A stretch of DNA of 60,825 nucleotides from Massiliimicrobium timonense. Its GTDB lineage: Bacteria > Bacillota_I > Bacilli_A > Erysipelotrichales > Coprobacillaceae. Numbering within the stretch: the first letter of the stretch is position 1; each line of letters opens with the position of its first letter. Under the pieces are notes generated by a model that was not told the origin of the DNA, did not search any database, and was given only the letters and a program-made list of their open reading frames with translations. The translations under genes and the position numbers were made by a program. The stretch covers positions 1 to 60,825 of the forward strand of contig NZ_NFLJ01000015.1 of the NCBI RefSeq assembly GCF_002160865.1, written 5' to 3'. Shown here piece by piece: positions 51,504-60,748 of the stretch.

Positions 51504-52400
51504 ATGAATAAGACAAAAGAGAAAAGACGTTTTGTGATTTTATGTCTTGCTCCAGCACTTATTTTATTTAGTGTTTTTATGATTTATCCTACTATTAATG
51601 TCTTCTTGATGTCGACTTTAAGGTGGGGAGGATTTTCTGATTTTAAGGAATTTGTAGGAATTCAAAATTTCTTGATTTTATTTGAAGATATGAATTTTAT
51701 TCGTGCTTTTCAAAATACGATTTTTGTGATTGTGATTGTGACTGTCTTTACATTGGCATTAGCTATTTTATTTGCAGCGATATTAGTGCGTGAAAAAATT
51801 AAGGGACAAAATTTCTTTAGGGTTATTTTCTATATTCCTAATATATTATCAATAGTCGTTATTGGAGCTATTTTTAGTGCTATCTATGATCCATCAACAA
51901 ATGGTTTATTAAATAGTTTTTTAAGCTTGTTTCATGAGGATGGATGGATAGGTGTTCAATTTTTAGGGAATCAGTCCATTGTCATGTATTCTATTGCTTT
52001 TGCATTGATATGGCAGGCTATTGGCTATTATATGGTTATGTATATGGCAAGTATGTCATCTATTCCTGCTCATTATTATGAAGCAGCTGAATTAGATGGA
52101 TGTGGAAAAATCAAACAATTCTTTTCCATTACATTGCCATTAATTTGGACAAATATTCGTACAACATTAACGTTTTTTGTTATTAGTACAATTAATTTAA
52201 GCTTTTTGCTTGTTCAAGTCATGACAACTGGTGGACCTGATGGCGCAAGTCGTGTACTTTTATTCTACCTATACGATCAGGCTTATAATAATGCCAGTTA
52301 TGGATATGGAATGGCAATTGGGGCTATCACATTTTTATTCTCATTTTTATTAAGTGCAGTGATTAATAAGATTACAGAGCGTGATGATTTAGAGTTCTAG
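51504..52400 (+). CDS. Sugar ABC transporter permease, MalF type
   Basis: A 298-residue inner membrane permease with six predicted transmembrane helices. The cytoplasmic EAA loop that contacts the ATPase is EAAELDGCGKIKQFFSITLP (about 193-212). RBS TAGGAGGG. It is the first of two permease subunits in the GNB/LNB operon, 10 nt upstream of the second. Specificity is inferred from the operon only. Confidence 0.92.
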   Translation: MNKTKEKRRFVILCLAPALILFSVFMIYPTINVFLMSTLRWGGFSDFKEFVGIQNFLILFEDMNFIRAFQNTIFVIVIVTVFTLALAILFAAILVREKIKGQNFFRVIFYIPNILSIVVIGAIFSAIYDPSTNGLLNSFLSLFHEDGWIGVQFLGNQSIVMYSIAFALIWQAIGYYMVMYMASMSSIPAHYYEAAELDGCGKIKQFFSITLPLIWTNIRTTLTFFVISTINLSFLLVQVMTTGGPDGASRVLLFYLYDQAYNNASYGYGMAIGAITFLFSFLLSAVINKITERDDLEF

Positions 52401-52410
52401 GGAGGTTTAT

Positions 52411-53283
52411 ATGAAAAAAATAAGTGTTGAAAAATTATATAAGATTTTTGTTTATGTTGCTTTGATTTCCTTAGCTATTTCTATTATCATTCCTGTTGCC
52501 TGGGTTTTTGTATCATCTTTAAAAACAAATGCAGAATTTCAGGGAAGTCCATGGACGTTACCAATGAGTTTTTATTTTCAAAACTTTATTGATGCTTTTG
52601 AAAAAGCTAAAATGGCTGAATATTTATTAAATTCAGTAATAGTAACAGCATTAGCTTTGATTTTGCTTGTTGTAATTGCTTTACCTGCTTCTTATGTTCT
52701 GGCAAGATTTGATTTTAAGGGAAAGAAATTGATTAATACAATGTTTATGGCAGGGTTATTTATTAATGTGAATTATATTGTCGTTCCTATTTTCTTGATG
52801 TTGTTAGATTGGGATGATGTGTTTTATAGTTTGTTTGGACAAAGTTTCTTCTTGGATAATATTGTTGTTTTAGCTATTGTCTATGCTTCGACAGCTTTAC
52901 CATTTACGATTTATCTTTTGAGTGGTTATTTTAAAACATTGCCTAAGGCTTATGAAGAAGCGGCTTATATTGATGGCTGTGGCTATTTTAAAACATTGCT
53001 TAAAGTCATGGCTCCAATGGCAAAACCAAGTATTATTACAGTGATATTATTTAATTTCCTTGCTTTCTGGAATGAGTATATCATCGCTTTAACATTGATG
53101 CCTGGAGCTTCAAAAACTTTACCTGTTGGATTGGTAACATTATCTAAAGGACAGATGGCAGCTGCTAATTATGGACAATTATATGCGGGGTTAGTTATTG
53201 TTATGTTACCTACACTCATTTTATATATACTTGTTCAAAAGAAGCTGACACAAGGTATGACACTTGGTGGTTTGAAAGATTAG
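52411..53283 (+). CDS. Sugar ABC transporter permease, MalG type
   Basis: A 290-residue permease, partner of the preceding one, with six transmembrane helices and the EAA loop EEAAYIDGCGYFKTLLKVMAP (about 185-205). The C-terminus TQGMTLGGLKD is typical of MalG-type subunits. RBS GGGAGG. It forms the heterodimeric channel with the MalF-type protein and would be energised by the UgpC-type ATPase at 53474. Confidence 0.93.
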   Translation: MKKISVEKLYKIFVYVALISLAISIIIPVAWVFVSSLKTNAEFQGSPWTLPMSFYFQNFIDAFEKAKMAEYLLNSVIVTALALILLVVIALPASYVLARFDFKGKKLINTMFMAGLFINVNYIVVPIFLMLLDWDDVFYSLFGQSFFLDNIVVLAIVYASTALPFTIYLLSGYFKTLPKAYEEAAYIDGCGYFKTLLKVMAPMAKPSIITVILFNFLAFWNEYIIALTLMPGASKTLPVGLVTLSKGQMAAANYGQLYAGLVIVMLPTLILYILVQKKLTQGMTLGGLKD

Positions 53284-53295
53284 GAGTGTGAAGGT

Positions 53296-53463
53296 ATGAA
53301 TCAAGTCACAAAAAATATCATTGCGATTATTGTGTTTATCGCTTCATTTGGTTTGGTCTGTTTTGGTCAAAGTCAAATTGGTTATGCCGGTTTAGCAATG
53401 GAACTGGTGGGATTGGCAGGATTATTGATTCTGTTATATCTCTATAATAGAAAATATAAGTAG
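53296..53463 (+). CDS. 55-residue membrane protein in the sugar operon (DUF6903-like)
   Basis: A short gene, 12 nt after the permease and 10 nt before the ATPase gene, with its own ribosome binding site (GTGTGAAGG). The product (MNQVTKNIIAIIVF... ending YLYNRKYK) has two hydrophobic helices joined by a short SQIGYAGLAME turn. Small proteins of this kind (I recall DUF6903) occur in related GNB/LNB transporter operons. It may be an accessory subunit of the transporter; no function is known to me. Confidence 0.72.
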   Translation: MNQVTKNIIAIIVFIASFGLVCFGQSQIGYAGLAMELVGLAGLLILLYLYNRKYK

Positions 53464-53473
53464 GAGGAATTGT

Positions 53474-54604
53474 ATGGCAACGTTATCTTTAAAACATATA
53501 GATAAAATATATGATAATCAGGTACAAGCTGTTTTTGATTTTAATTTGGATATTGCTGATAAAGAATTTATTGTATTTGTAGGACCTTCAGGTTGTGGGA
53601 AGTCTACAACTTTAAGAATGATTGCAGGATTGGAAGATATCTCTGCAGGAGAATTGTATATTGATGGGCAGCTGATGAATGATGTTGCTCCTAAAAATCG
53701 TGATATTGCTATGGTTTTTCAATCATATGCACTATATCCCCATATGAGTGTCTATGATAATATTGCTTTTGGTTTGAAAATTGCTAAAGTACCTAAAGAT
53801 GAAATTGATCGTCGTGTGCGTGCTGTTGCTAAAGCTATTGATATTGAAGATTATCTGGAACGTAAACCCAAAGCATTGTCTGGAGGACAAAGACAACGTG
53901 TTGCTTTAGGGAGAGCGATTGTCCGTGAGCCAAAGGTCTTTTTAATGGATGAACCTTTGAGTAATTTGGATGCTAAACTAAGAGTGCAGATGCGTGTCGA
54001 AATTTTAAAAATTTATCAACAGTTAGGAACAACTTTCATTTATGTTACCCATGATCAAACGGAAGCTATGACAATGGGAACAAGAATTGTCGTGATGAAA
54101 GATGGACGTATTCAACAGGTGGCTCCACCAACTTATCTTTATGAGCATCCTATTAATAAATTTGTGGCTGGTTTTATTGGAAGTCCACAAATGAACTTTA
54201 GAAATGGACAATTGGTTGAAGAAGATGGTAAGGTTGTTTTACAGCTTTCAGATATGACTTTACCAATTCCAGATGATAAAGCTCAAATTCTTAAGGATAA
54301 AAATTATCTTGGAAAAACAATCACGATGGGTATTCGTCCTGAAGATATTTCAACTCATCCGCATTACTTTATGTCCCATCCAGAATCTTCCTTCCAAAGT
54401 CAAGTGGATGTTGTAGAATTAATGGGAGCAGAAAGTTTTGTACACATGACAAAAGATGGACAACCATTTGTTGTCAAGGTACCAGGAAGTACACCTTTAC
54501 GTTCTGGTGATCAGGGATCATTTACTTATTTAATGAATAAAGCTCATTTCTTTGATGTAGATAATGAACAAAATATATTAGAAATTGGAGAAAATAAAGT
54601 ATGA
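53474..54604 (+). CDS. Sugar ABC transporter ATPase, UgpC/MsmK type
   Basis: A 376-residue ATPase. Walker A GPSGCGKST (37-45), Q-loop, signature LSGGQRQRVALGRA (about 136-149), Walker B VFLMDEPLSNLD and switch His in THDQTEAM; the C-terminal TOBE-like regulatory domain (about 240-376) has MGIRPEDI. Such ATPases often serve several sugar transporters, but here it is inside the operon, next to its permeases. RBS TAGGAGG. It overlaps the GH112 gene by 4 nt (ATGA). Confidence 0.93.
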   Translation: MATLSLKHIDKIYDNQVQAVFDFNLDIADKEFIVFVGPSGCGKSTTLRMIAGLEDISAGELYIDGQLMNDVAPKNRDIAMVFQSYALYPHMSVYDNIAFGLKIAKVPKDEIDRRVRAVAKAIDIEDYLERKPKALSGGQRQRVALGRAIVREPKVFLMDEPLSNLDAKLRVQMRVEILKIYQQLGTTFIYVTHDQTEAMTMGTRIVVMKDGRIQQVAPPTYLYEHPINKFVAGFIGSPQMNFRNGQLVEEDGKVVLQLSDMTLPIPDDKAQILKDKNYLGKTITMGIRPEDISTHPHYFMSHPESSFQSQVDVVELMGAESFVHMTKDGQPFVVKVPGSTPLRSGDQGSFTYLMNKAHFFDVDNEQNILEIGENKV

Positions 54605-56754
54605 AAAATTATGGAAGATTAACGCTTCCGACAGATTTAGATGTTATTGATGAAACAATAGCGTTAAAAGAAAGTTTGGGAGCAGATGCAATTAGAGATT
54701 GTGATGGAACACAAATGCCTCAAGAATTATTGGATTTGGATGCGAAAGTATATGCAACTTATTATACAACACGAAAAGATAATGATTGGGCATTGGCTCA
54801 TCCAGAAGAAATTCAACAGGAATATTTAATGACAGATCGTTATACAGCTAGAAATTCAACATTGACTATCACATTGATGAAAGGTTTTCATACTGAACAA
54901 TTAAAGCCTAATTTTATTGATGATCCAAAACAGTGGTGGGAAGTTATTGATCGTACAACGGGTGAAATTGTTCCAGTAGATCAATGGGAATATGATGAAG
55001 ATAAGGGGACAGTAACGATTCAAACGATCCCTTATCATGTTTATACAGTGAGCTTTTTGGCGTTTTTAATCTGGGACCCTGTTCACATGTATAATTTTAT
55101 TACAAACGATTGGAAAGATGCTCCTCACCAACTCACATATGATGTTCGTCAACCTCAAACTCAAGCTTATGTGAAGGAAAAATTAAAAAAATTCTGTGAA
55201 GCAAATCCACATGTCGATGTTATTCGTTTTACAACATTTTTCCATCAGTTTACATTAACTTTTGATGATCAAAAAAGAGAAAAATATGTGGAATGGTTTG
55301 GTTATAGTGCCAGTGTTTCTCCTTATATTTTAAGAAAATTTGAAAAATGGGCAGGATATAAATTTAGACCAGAATTTATTGTTGATCAAGGTTATCATAA
55401 TTCTTTGTTTAGAGTTCCTTCAAAAGAATTCAAAGATTTTATTGAATTTCAACAACAGGAAGTTTGTCATTTAGCTAAGGAACTTGTAGATATTGTTCAT
55501 AGTTATGGAAAGGAAGCTATGATGTTTTTAGGGGATCACTGGATTGGTACAGAACCTTATGGACCATATTTTGAAACGATTGGTTTAGATGCTGTTGTCG
55601 GGTCAGTAGGTGATGGTGTGACAATGCGTATGATTTCAGATATTAAAGGCGTGAAATATACTGAAGGACGCTTACTTCCTTATTTCTTTCCTGATGTCTT
55701 TTGTAAAGGAGGAGATCCAATTGGTGAAGCCCATACAAACTGGTTAAAAGCACGTAGAGCTATTTTAAGAAGTCCACTTGATCGTATTGGATATGGTGGT
55801 TATTTGAAACTGGCTTTACAGTGGCCTGGTTTTATTGACACGATTCGTCATGTCATTGATGAATTTAGAAGTATTCATGATACAATTCAAGGAACAAAAG
55901 CCTATGTTTCACCGTTTAAAGTTGCTATTTTAAATTGCTGGGGTCAAAGTCGTCGATGGATGAATAATCAAGTTCATCATGCTATCTGGTATCGTGAAAT
56001 TTATTCATATGTAGGTATCATTGAATGTTTGAGTGGTATGCCTATAGATGTCGATTTTATTAATTTTGAAGATGTTAAAAATGGTATTTTAGATCAATAT
56101 AAAGTCATCATAAATGCAGGAGCACAGTATACTTCGTGGTCAGGAGCTGAAAATTGGATTGATGAAGATGTTGTGACAAAAGTCAGACAATGGGTTGATC
56201 AAGGTGGTGGCTTTATTGGTGTTGGAGATCCAACAGCTTATCAATATCAAGGACAATTTTTCCAATTAAGTGATGTTCTTGGGGTTGACAAAGAAATAGG
56301 GTTTACTTTAAGTCATGATAAATATAATGAAGTGAATCCTGAGCATTTCTTATTAGAAGATATTGAAGATGAAATAGATTTTGGTGAAGGTATGAATGGA
56401 ATCTATGCACATGGTGACAATTACCAGATTTTAAGTCAACATCATGGTTATGCACAACTTGTGACGAATACTTATGGAAAAGGACGAAGTGTTTATCTGG
56501 CTGGATTACCTTATTCACCACAGAATTGCCGTTTGCTTTTAAGAACAATTTATTGGGCAGCCGGTAAAGAAAGTGAAATGAAAAAGTTTTATGTCAGCAA
56601 TGTGAATACAGAAGTTGCTGCATTTGAAGAAGTCGGTAAAATTGCTGTTATAAATAATACAACAGAATCATTATCAACAGATTTATATATGCATGGGCAA
56701 AAAGTTCAAACACTCAATTTAAAACCAATGGAATTGCGCTGGGTTGAAATGTAG
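54601..56754 (+). CDS. lnpA: 1,3-beta-galactosyl-N-acetylhexosamine phosphorylase (GH112)
   Basis: A 717-residue cytoplasmic phosphorylase that cleaves galacto-N-biose or lacto-N-biose with phosphate to galactose 1-phosphate and GalNAc/GlcNAc. It starts GRLTLPTDLDVIDETIAL and carries family blocks TFFHQFTLTFDDQ, EAMMFLGDHWIGTEPYG (D312, equivalent in position to the proposed acid Asp313 of the Bifidobacterium enzyme, as I recall) and RLLPYFFPDVF. The domain order is TIM barrel, glutamine-amidotransferase-like and C-terminal beta domain. Full length. It defines the substrate of the whole locus. Confidence 0.93.
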   Translation: MKNYGRLTLPTDLDVIDETIALKESLGADAIRDCDGTQMPQELLDLDAKVYATYYTTRKDNDWALAHPEEIQQEYLMTDRYTARNSTLTITLMKGFHTEQLKPNFIDDPKQWWEVIDRTTGEIVPVDQWEYDEDKGTVTIQTIPYHVYTVSFLAFLIWDPVHMYNFITNDWKDAPHQLTYDVRQPQTQAYVKEKLKKFCEANPHVDVIRFTTFFHQFTLTFDDQKREKYVEWFGYSASVSPYILRKFEKWAGYKFRPEFIVDQGYHNSLFRVPSKEFKDFIEFQQQEVCHLAKELVDIVHSYGKEAMMFLGDHWIGTEPYGPYFETIGLDAVVGSVGDGVTMRMISDIKGVKYTEGRLLPYFFPDVFCKGGDPIGEAHTNWLKARRAILRSPLDRIGYGGYLKLALQWPGFIDTIRHVIDEFRSIHDTIQGTKAYVSPFKVAILNCWGQSRRWMNNQVHHAIWYREIYSYVGIIECLSGMPIDVDFINFEDVKNGILDQYKVIINAGAQYTSWSGAENWIDEDVVTKVRQWVDQGGGFIGVGDPTAYQYQGQFFQLSDVLGVDKEIGFTLSHDKYNEVNPEHFLLEDIEDEIDFGEGMNGIYAHGDNYQILSQHHGYAQLVTNTYGKGRSVYLAGLPYSPQNCRLLLRTIYWAAGKESEMKKFYVSNVNTEVAAFEEVGKIAVINNTTESLSTDLYMHGQKVQTLNLKPMELRWVEM

Positions 56755-56764
56755 GAGGAAAAAT

Positions 56765-57691
56765 ATGGAAAAGCCAATACTTATCATTATGGCAGCTGGG
56801 ATGGGAAGTCGCTATGGTGGTTTAAAACAAATTGATCCAATAGATCAAGAAGGACATATTATTATGGATTTCTCGCTTTTCGATGCTAGACGTGCAGGTT
56901 TTGAAACAGTTGTTTTTGTTATTAAAAAAGAGAACGAAGAAATCTTTAAAGAAGTGATTGGAAAACGTTTAGAAAATATCATGAATGTCCATTATGCATT
57001 TCAAGAACTCAATTGTCTGCCTGATGGTTACCATGTTCCTCAAGGACGTGTTAAACCTTGGGGAACGGCTCATGCGATTTATTGTTGTCAACAATGGATT
57101 CATGGTCCGTTTGCTGTTATTAATGCTGATGATTATTATGGACCAGAGTCATTCCAAATGATTTATCATTATTTATCTACTCATCAAGATGATGATCTTT
57201 ATCGTATGGCTATGGTAGGCTATCTCATTGAAAACACATTAACTGATAATGGCACTGTTGCTAGAGGTGTTTGTGAGATTGATGCACAGGGATATTTAAA
57301 AGATATTACTGAACGTACAAAAATTCAAGCAACACCGGAAGGTATTGTTTATCAAGACAATAATCAATGGTATCCTCTTGCTAAAGGAACTACAGTTTCT
57401 ATGAATCTATGGGGATTTAGTCAGGGTGTAATGGATGAATTTATCAAAGGATTTCCTCGCTTTTTAGATGAACATTTAAAATCAAATCCATTGAAATGTG
57501 AATATTTTATTCCAAGTGTTGTGAGTTCATTATTGCATCAAAAAAAGGCGACTGTAAAAGTTCTTAAAACATCTTCTCAATGGTATGGAGTTACATATAA
57601 AGAAGATAAACCATTAGTTGAAAAGGCTATTCAACAAATGAAAGAACAAGGTATTTATACAACACATTTATGGGGTGATATGGATGAATAA
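56765..57691 (+). CDS. Sugar-1-phosphate nucleotidyltransferase
   Basis: A 308-residue NTP-transferase fold enzyme. The signature is IIMAAGMGSRYGGLKQ (7-22) with the metal Asp in VINADDYYG (about 121). It resembles UTP-hexose-1-phosphate uridylyltransferases. In bifidobacterial lnp operons this step is done by a GalT-type transferase, so here a nucleotidyltransferase probably turns Gal-1-P and/or HexNAc-1-P into the UDP-sugar. ATG at 56765 with TAGGAGG; it overlaps the kinase gene by 8 nt. Confidence 0.85.
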   Translation: MEKPILIIMAAGMGSRYGGLKQIDPIDQEGHIIMDFSLFDARRAGFETVVFVIKKENEEIFKEVIGKRLENIMNVHYAFQELNCLPDGYHVPQGRVKPWGTAHAIYCCQQWIHGPFAVINADDYYGPESFQMIYHYLSTHQDDDLYRMAMVGYLIENTLTDNGTVARGVCEIDAQGYLKDITERTKIQATPEGIVYQDNNQWYPLAKGTTVSMNLWGFSQGVMDEFIKGFPRFLDEHLKSNPLKCEYFIPSVVSSLLHQKKATVKVLKTSSQWYGVTYKEDKPLVEKAIQQMKEQGIYTTHLWGDMDE

Positions 57692-58793
57692 TGAAAATTT
57701 ATTGAAAGAGGTTATCAGTCAATTTGATTTTGTTGGAGAAGTGATTCAAATACGACCATATGGGAGTGGCCATATTAATGATACTTATCTTGTTGAATTT
57801 AAAATCAAACATATGGGAGTCGTTCCTATTATATTACAACGTATGAATACAAATATTTTTAAAAATCCTGTTCAGTTGATGGAAAATATTTTAAATGTTA
57901 CAACATTTTTAAGAAAAAAGATTATTCAATATGGTGGGGATCCTGAACGAGAAACGCTCACAGTTATTTTGAATAAAAATGGAAAACCTTATTGTCAAGA
58001 TAGTGAAGGTCATTATTGGCGAGGTTATCATTTCATTACTGGTGCAACCAGCTATGATGAAGTGAAAACAGATGAGGATTTTTATCAAAGCGGGTTGGCT
58101 TTTGGAAAATTCCAGAGTTTGTTAAGTGATTTTCCAGCACATACTCTATATGAAACGATTCCTGATTTTCATAATACAAGAGCACGTTTAGAAGTGTTTA
58201 AAAAAGCTGTTGAAGAAGACATTATAAATCGTGCTAAAGATGTTCAAAAAGAAATACAGTTTATTTTACAAAGAGAAGAATTGGCAAATAAACTTATTTC
58301 TATGCAGGAAAATCAAGAGCTTCCACTACGTGTTACACACAATGATACGAAATTAAACAATATTTTAATTGATGATAAAACACATCAGGGGTTATGTATT
58401 ATTGATTTAGATACTGTTATGCCTGGACTGGCAGTTAATGATTTTGGAGATTCTATACGTTTTGGAGCAAGTACAGCTTTGGAAGATGAAAAAGATTTAT
58501 CAAAAGTCCAGTGTGATATGCATTTATTTGAAGTTTATACAAAAGGATTTATTCAAGGATGTCAAGGACAACTCACTTTAGCTGAAATGCAAGCATTGCC
58601 TTTAGGTGCACTTGTTATGACATTTGAATGTGGTATGCGTTTTTTGACAGATTATCTTCAAGGAGATACTTATTTTAAAATACAATATTCAACACATAAT
58701 CTTGATCGTTGTCGCACACAATTGAAATTAGTTGCTGATATGGAAAAGAAATGGAATGAAATGAATTATATTGTTGAAAAATATATTTCATAA
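57684..58793 (+). CDS. nahK: N-acetylhexosamine 1-kinase (NahK/LnpB type)
   Basis: A 369-residue aminoglycoside-phosphotransferase-fold kinase, expected to phosphorylate GlcNAc/GalNAc released by the GH112 enzyme at O1. The catalytic loop is THNDTKLNNILID (His about 219, catalytic Asp 221) and the DFG-like metal motif IDLDTVMPG. The FGDSIRFGAS segment is NahK-like. ATG at 57684, 8 nt inside the previous gene, with GGGGTGAT. Last gene of the operon; it ends in a long terminator shared with rarA. Confidence 0.9.
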   Translation: MNNENLLKEVISQFDFVGEVIQIRPYGSGHINDTYLVEFKIKHMGVVPIILQRMNTNIFKNPVQLMENILNVTTFLRKKIIQYGGDPERETLTVILNKNGKPYCQDSEGHYWRGYHFITGATSYDEVKTDEDFYQSGLAFGKFQSLLSDFPAHTLYETIPDFHNTRARLEVFKKAVEEDIINRAKDVQKEIQFILQREELANKLISMQENQELPLRVTHNDTKLNNILIDDKTHQGLCIIDLDTVMPGLAVNDFGDSIRFGASTALEDEKDLSKVQCDMHLFEVYTKGFIQGCQGQLTLAEMQALPLGALVMTFECGMRFLTDYLQGDTYFKIQYSTHNLDRCRTQLKLVADMEKKWNEMNYIVEKYIS

Positions 58794-58848
58794 AAAAGCA
58801 TCGCTGATGAGAGAATAGAACTCTTTTATCAGTGATGCTTTTATTTTT
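58794..58848. terminator. Bidirectional terminator nahK/rarA
   Basis: 15-bp stem 58794-58808/58828-58842 (AAAAGCATCGCTGAT with ATCAGTGATGCTTTT, one G-U) with flanking A and T runs. Confidence 0.92.
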
Positions 58849-60100
58849 TGTTGAGTTTTTTCATTTGATTTGTTCGACCATGTTTAAGAATACGGCGATA
58901 ATTTTCGGCAAGCGCTTTTTCATAAGAACTTGTCATCCAAGGGATATAGAACTGCTCATTTTTAATAGGGTCAGGAAGATATTGGATATATTCCCAAAGT
59001 TCGGGACGATTATAATTATATCTTTCATCTTCTTCTAATCCTACGGGAGTGAGTCTAAGATATGCAGGAGCACAATAACAATGCTTTTTTAATGAATTTA
59101 AAGCAGCGTCGATAGCTGTTTCAGATGATTTGGATTTCGGTGATAAGCACAAATCAAGAATAGCACTAGCAATAGGAATACGTGCTTCAGGAAAGCCTAT
59201 CACTTTTGCAGCTTGAAAAGCTATGACTGTTCGCATACAGGCCTGAGGGTTAGCCAGGCCAATATCTTCATAGGCAGTTGTAATGACACGACGTTCTAAT
59301 GATTCTATATCATTAGCTTCAATGAGTTTTCCTAAATAGTACATGGCTCCATTAGGATCACTACCACGAATGGATTTTTGTAAACCACTCAATGTATCGT
59401 AGTATTGATCTTCATCTTTATCATATTGATTGTTGGCTTTGGGTAGTGCTTTTTTAACAATTTGTAATGTAATCATTGAATCCGGTGATAGAATTGTACA
59501 TACTTCTAAACAATTATAAGCATAACGAATATCACCACCACTTAACTGTGCAATATACTCTAAGACACCTTCTTCAACTTGAAACTGCTGCTTGAGGCCA
59601 TTTTCTGATACTAAAGCATTTTTTAATCCTTTGACAATGTCATTTTGATCAAGTGATTTGACTTCTACGATTTGGCAGCGTGAACGGATGGCTGGATTAA
59701 TAGAATGATAAGGATTTGCAGTAGTACATCCAGCAATAATAATCAAACCATTTTCAATGTAAGGTAATAAGTGATCTTGTTTGTCTTTATTAAGACGATG
59801 TATTTCGTCAATGATAACAAAGAGTTCTCCATACATTTTGGCTTCTTCAATGATGGTATCCATTTCTTTTTTATTACCAGTAGAAGCATTGAATAACCTG
59901 TATGGAATGTGAAGGTCGTTTGCTAGTGCTGAGGCTAAAGTGGTTTTTCCACAACCTGGAGGACCATAAAGAATAGTAGACATAGGGTGCTTCTTTTTTA
60001 CAAATTGTGTAAATAAAGCGTGTTCGCCAATAATATGTTTTTGTCCTAAAACATCTTTTAAAGAAATAGGACGCATACGATGTGCTAATGTTGTTGCCAT
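58841..60100 (-). CDS. rarA: Replication-associated recombination ATPase RarA (MgsA)
   Basis: A 419-residue clamp-loader-like AAA ATPase acting at stalled replication forks. Walker A GPPGCGKTT (46-54), Walker B FVIIDEIHRLNK, sensor 1 AGCTTANP and arginine finger region RSRC, then the RarA-specific C-terminal tetramerisation domain (DPNGAMYYLGKLIEA, AYEDIGLANPQA). RBS AAAGGA precedes the ATG at 60100. It is divergent from dtd across a perfect palindrome. Confidence 0.95.
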   Translation of the reverse strand: MATTLAHRMRPISLKDVLGQKHIIGEHALFTQFVKKKHPMSTILYGPPGCGKTTLASALANDLHIPYRLFNASTGNKKEMDTIIEEAKMYGELFVIIDEIHRLNKDKQDHLLPYIENGLIIIAGCTTANPYHSINPAIRSRCQIVEVKSLDQNDIVKGLKNALVSENGLKQQFQVEEGVLEYIAQLSGGDIRYAYNCLEVCTILSPDSMITLQIVKKALPKANNQYDKDEDQYYDTLSGLQKSIRGSDPNGAMYYLGKLIEANDIESLERRVITTAYEDIGLANPQACMRTVIAFQAAKVIGFPEARIPIASAILDLCLSPKSKSSETAIDAALNSLKKHCYCAPAYLRLTPVGLEEDERYNYNRPELWEYIQYLPDPIKNEQFYIPWMTSSYEKALAENYRRILKHGRTNQMKKLNKK

Positions 60101-60119
60101 AAAATCTTTCCTTTTTATA

Positions 60120-60150
60120 TAAATTTGTTATAATGATTATAACAAATTTA
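60120..60150. promoter_or_regulatory. 31-bp perfect palindrome between rarA and dtd
   Basis: Arms 60120-60134 and 60136-60150 (TAAATTTGTTATAAT and its exact complement) around a central G. Each arm carries a -10-like TATAAT sequence, so it may be both a back-to-back promoter core and an operator for a dimeric regulator. Confidence 0.7.
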
Positions 60151-60174
60151 AAGATATATGGGTAGGTGAAAGTG

Positions 60175-60627
60175 ATGAAAGTTGTTGTTCAAAGAGTGAA
60201 AGAAAGCTCAGTGACAATAGATGGAAAGGTGTATGGAAGTATTCAAAAAGGTTTTATGGTATTGGTTGGCTTTTGTGCAAGTGATACACAGGAGATAGTA
60301 GAAAAAATGGTTGATAAGATGATTGGTCTGCGTGTTTTTGAAGATGATAATGGAAAAATGAATTTATCTTTACAAGATGTTAATGGAAGTATTTTATCAA
60401 TTTCACAATTCACACTTTATGCAGACTGTAAAAAGGGAAGGCGACCAAGTTTTATTCATGCAGCAAAACCAGATGTGGCTATTCCACTTTATGATTATTT
60501 TAATGAAACAATTCAAGTGCAGGGGATTCATTTAGAAACGGGAGTTTTTGGTGCTGATATGAAAGTATCACTTATAAATGATGGCCCAGTAACCATTATT
60601 TTAGATAGTCAAGAGATTTGTAAATAG
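60175..60627 (+). CDS. dtd: D-aminoacyl-tRNA deacylase
   Basis: A 150-residue proofreading enzyme that frees tRNA from D-amino acids and glycine mischarges. The DTD motifs are [17 protein letters not shown] (about 77-93) and the cross-subunit NDGPVTI near the C-terminus (about 136-142, Gly-cisPro). The ATG at 60175 is preferred over GTG 60166 because GTAGGTG lies upstream at good distance. It is followed by a terminator, then the rRNA promoter. Confidence 0.95.
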   Translation: MKVVVQRVKESSVTIDGKVYGSIQKGFMVLVGFCASDTQEIVEKMVDKMIGLRVFEDDNGKMNLSLQDVNGSILSISQFTLYADCKKGRRPSFIHAAKPDVAIPLYDYFNETIQVQGIHLETGVFGADMKVSLINDGPVTIILDSQEICK

Positions 60628-60645
60628 ATCTTTTGACTTTTTTTT
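60607..60645 (+). terminator. Intrinsic terminator after dtd
   Basis: Stem AGTCAAGAGAT/ATCTTTTGACT (11 bp, one G-U), 10-nt loop holding the stop codon, then T8. Confidence 0.88.
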
Positions 60646-60719
60646 GTTCAAAAAAATGTGATAAAATCAATAAAATTTATTTTTTTATTTAATTTTTTAA
60701 AAAAATATGAAAAAAAGAC

Positions 60720-60748
60720 TTGCAAAGGTAAGGGATAGATGGTATTAT
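60720..60748 (+). promoter_or_regulatory. rRNA operon promoter with AT-rich UP region
   Basis: TTGCAA (60720-60725), 17 nt, TATTAT (60743-60748), preceded by about 70 nt of A/T tracts (60645-60715) like an UP element. The GC-richer spacer and downstream sequence are typical of stringently controlled rRNA promoters. Confidence 0.75.
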
